Positions 5,910 through 7,211 of a stretch of DNA of 7,211 bases are shown piece after piece. The DNA comes from Nitrospiria bacterium (GTDB lineage: Bacteria; Nitrospirota; CAKKRA01; 9FT-COMBO-42-15). The stretch covers positions 1 to 7,211 of the forward strand of contig CAKKST010000400.1 in assembly GCA_919903585.1 (NCBI GenBank), in the 5' to 3' direction. The notes under the pieces were generated by a model that saw only the letters and a program-made list of their open reading frames with translations, did not search any database and was not told the origin of the DNA. The position numbers were made by a program, and so were the translations under genes. Position 1 is the stretch's first letter. The number at the start of each line of letters is the position of its first letter.

Positions 5910-6998
5910 CTATAACCTAACCTGCGCAGAGGTATTAAATGTTGTACGCGCAAAGCGGTATGTATCTATATGATATTTTGTAAACTTAAAGCCCGTAACC
6001 TCAAAGAAACGTTTCCAGCCAATACGTTCTATCCATTCACCAATACGTTCATATTCCTTGGCGCCTTCCTTATAGGTTTTTAGTATCTTGCGGACAGCAT
6101 CGCCCACCTCCGGCCAGCGCGGCGGATTATTCGGAAGCCCGTAGGTTGCAAGCTTCATAAAGGAGGGACCGCTTCTTGTATTTGCTGACTTGCCGCCAAC
6201 CCATATTGAAAGTGTATCTGTTTTTGGATCCCTTATCTCCATGCTCGGACACTGCCCGTGGCATGCGCCGCAATACATGCACTTCTCCTCAACCACTTCA
6301 AGGCTGCTTTTCCCCTCCACATTAATAGGGCGTATGGCTGCAACAGGACATATGGCAGTAACCTTTGGAAGCTCGCATATCTGCATATTTTTGTGATTAA
6401 TTGTTGGCGGATGGTGATGTTGTAGGTTGATCGCTATGTCCGCCTGGCCACCGCAATTAATACTGCAGCAGGATGTTGAAATCTTAACACGTTGAGGAAA
6501 GCGCTCGTTGGTAAATTCCTCATAAAGATCATCCATAAGGGCCTTTACAGCTCCTGCTGCATCAGTGCCGGGCAGATTGCAGTGCAGCCATCCCTGCGTA
6601 TGGAGGATATTGGATACAGAGTGGCCTGTCCCTCCTATGGGAAAGCCGAGGATGGTAGTGACATCCTTTATCAATGGCTCTATATCCTTTTCATTAGTAA
6701 CAAGAAACTCTACGTTGCAGCGGCTTGTAAATTTAAGATGGCCCTGACAGTATTTATCTGCAATGTCGCAGATCTTTCTTACTGTATCAACGCTCATTGT
6801 GCGCGGTGAGCCTGCCCTGATAACATAAAGCACATCCCCGTTCTCAGCCACGCGCTTGATTATTCCGGGCTTTACCTTTTCATGATACTTCCACTTCCCA
6901 TAATTCTTTATCATTATGGGATGCAGAAATTTCTTAAAATCAGGCGCCCCATTATCCCTCGGCGCCAACTTCTTCTTTACAGTTGTAGTAGTAGTCAT
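5910..6998 (-). CDS. dsrB: DsrB, beta subunit of dissimilatory sulfite reductase
   Basis: A 362-residue protein, close to the usual DsrB length. The catalytic siroheme-[4Fe-4S] cysteines are all present: Cys140 (HTQGWLHC) and Cys177, Cys178 and Cys182 (STSCCSINCGG). These match Cys151, Cys188, Cys189 and Cys193 of the Desulfovibrio vulgaris enzyme with a constant offset of 11. The ferredoxin domain has Cys217 (ICPVAAIRP) and Cys240-x2-Cys243-x2-Cys246 (CMYCGAC), with Cys250 close by. The conserved FPIGGTGHSVSN and NNPPRWPEVGD segments are also there, so this looks like a working active site. DsrA2B2 reduces sulfite by six electrons, handing the sulfur to DsrC, or runs in the oxidative direction in sulfur oxidisers; sequence inspection alone does not settle which. 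The start has GGAGG (7008-7012) 9 nt upstream. The protein begins with a run of five threonines. No dsrD follows dsrB. Confidence 0.97.
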   Translation of the reverse strand: MTTTTTVKKKLAPRDNGAPDFKKFLHPIMIKNYGKWKYHEKVKPGIIKRVAENGDVLYVIRAGSPRTMSVDTVRKICDIADKYCQGHLKFTSRCNVEFLVTNEKDIEPLIKDVTTILGFPIGGTGHSVSNILHTQGWLHCNLPGTDAAGAVKALMDDLYEEFTNERFPQRVKISTSCCSINCGGQADIAINLQHHHPPTINHKNMQICELPKVTAICPVAAIRPINVEGKSSLEVVEEKCMYCGACHGQCPSMEIRDPKTDTLSIWVGGKSANTRSGPSFMKLATYGLPNNPPRWPEVGDAVRKILKTYKEGAKEYERIGEWIERIGWKRFFEVTGFKFTKYHIDTYRFARTTFNTSAQVRL

Positions 6999-7012
6999 TT
7001 TATTATTCCTCC
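6999..7012 (-). promoter_or_regulatory. Ribosome binding site of dsrB
   Basis: GGAGG at 7008-7012 on the minus strand, 9 nt before the ATG at 6996-6998. The 14 nt directly before the start codon (ggaggaataataaa) are identical to those before dsrL. Confidence 0.8.
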
Positions 7013-7068
7013 ATAATACTAAAGAAACTCAATAATTTTGACTTTTGCATTTTTATTTTTAATTTTAT

Positions 7069-7211
7069 TTAAACTGCAGCCTCTTCCCCTTCAATCTCTT
7101 TGTCCGTTACATTCGGGGCCTGCTTCGGTTCGCCGGCAATCTTTGGCGCTGTATATTCCTCAAACTTTATATATGGATTTGAACGCGGATGTTTTACCAT
7201 CTGCGGATCAG
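7069..7211 (-). CDS. dsrA: DsrA, alpha subunit of dissimilatory sulfite reductase (C-terminal end only)
   Basis: The last 46 codons and the TAA stop (7069-7071) are present; the gene enters from the right edge. The visible protein begins DPQMVKHPRSNPYIKFEEY, the typical C-terminal segment of DsrA, and directly precedes dsrB as in essentially all dsr loci. After this come about 27 further residues rich in Ala, Pro, Glu and Lys (TAPKIAGEPKQAP... to GEEAAV), an acidic, probably flexible tail. The siroheme and ferredoxin regions are outside the window, so integrity of the rest cannot be judged. The 70-nt gap to dsrB is AT-rich, with a T/A low-complexity run at about 7051-7073, and carries the dsrB ribosome binding site. 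Confidence 0.9.
   Translation of the reverse strand, partial: DPQMVKHPRSNPYIKFEEYTAPKIAGEPKQAPNVTDKEIEGEEAAV

Noticed and set aside
6979..6995. Short ACT trinucleotide run at the start of dsrB (five threonines)
   Set aside because: It is too short to suggest phase variation, and the N-terminus of DsrB is variable.
7003..7050. Possible 15-residue leader peptide before dsrB (MQKSKLLSFFSIMEE)
   Set aside because: No ribosome binding site precedes it, it lies in an AT-rich run, and it merely runs through the dsrB ribosome binding site. Probably chance.

Overview
The window is almost entirely one minus-strand dissimilatory sulfite reductase (Dsr) locus. In transcription order (right to left) it holds the 3' end of dsrA, complete dsrB, a dsrL-type NAD(P)H:acceptor oxidoreductase gene, a stand-alone RsbRD N-terminal-domain gene, complete dsrM, dsrK and dsrJ, and the 5' end of dsrO. 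All recognisable genes point the same way, so the window is the middle of a larger sulfur-metabolism operon or operon cluster. The rest of dsrA lies beyond the right edge. The rest of dsrO, and probably dsrP, lies beyond the left edge.

Layout: 7211-7069 dsrA C-terminus; 6998-5910 dsrB; 5909-5757 gap with a repeat containing 'tgtcattctgagc'; 5756-4032 dsrL-like; 4031-3856 gap with a G/C-tract inverted repeat; 3855-3340 RsbRD-like gene; 3339-3179 gap with a second G/C-tract repeat cluster; then 3178-1, where dsrM, dsrK, dsrJ and dsrO are packed with a 3-nt gap, an 8-nt overlap and a 4-nt overlap. No stretch of 300 bases lacks a gene. I saw no rRNA, tRNA, transposase or CRISPR array.

How the parts work together: DsrAB reduces sulfite (or runs in reverse in sulfur oxidisers) at a coupled siroheme-[4Fe-4S] centre. 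In the known pathway the product is carried as a trisulfide on DsrC, which is not encoded here. DsrMKJOP is a membrane complex linking the quinone pool and periplasm to the cytoplasmic heterodisulfide-reductase-like subunit DsrK. The DsrL-like flavoprotein would link NAD(P)H to the same system. The RsbRD-domain protein could be a sensor or regulator, but its job is unknown.

Organism: an anaerobic or facultative bacterium of moderate GC content, such as a member of Nitrospirota, Desulfobacterota or a related uncultured lineage. This rests on gene content, frequent AGG/ATA codons and the style of the intergenic repeats, and it is only an inference. The direction of sulfur metabolism cannot be settled from this window. 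The absence of dsrD next to dsrB and the presence of dsrL are features of oxidisers, but dsrL homologues also occur with reductive-type DsrAB.
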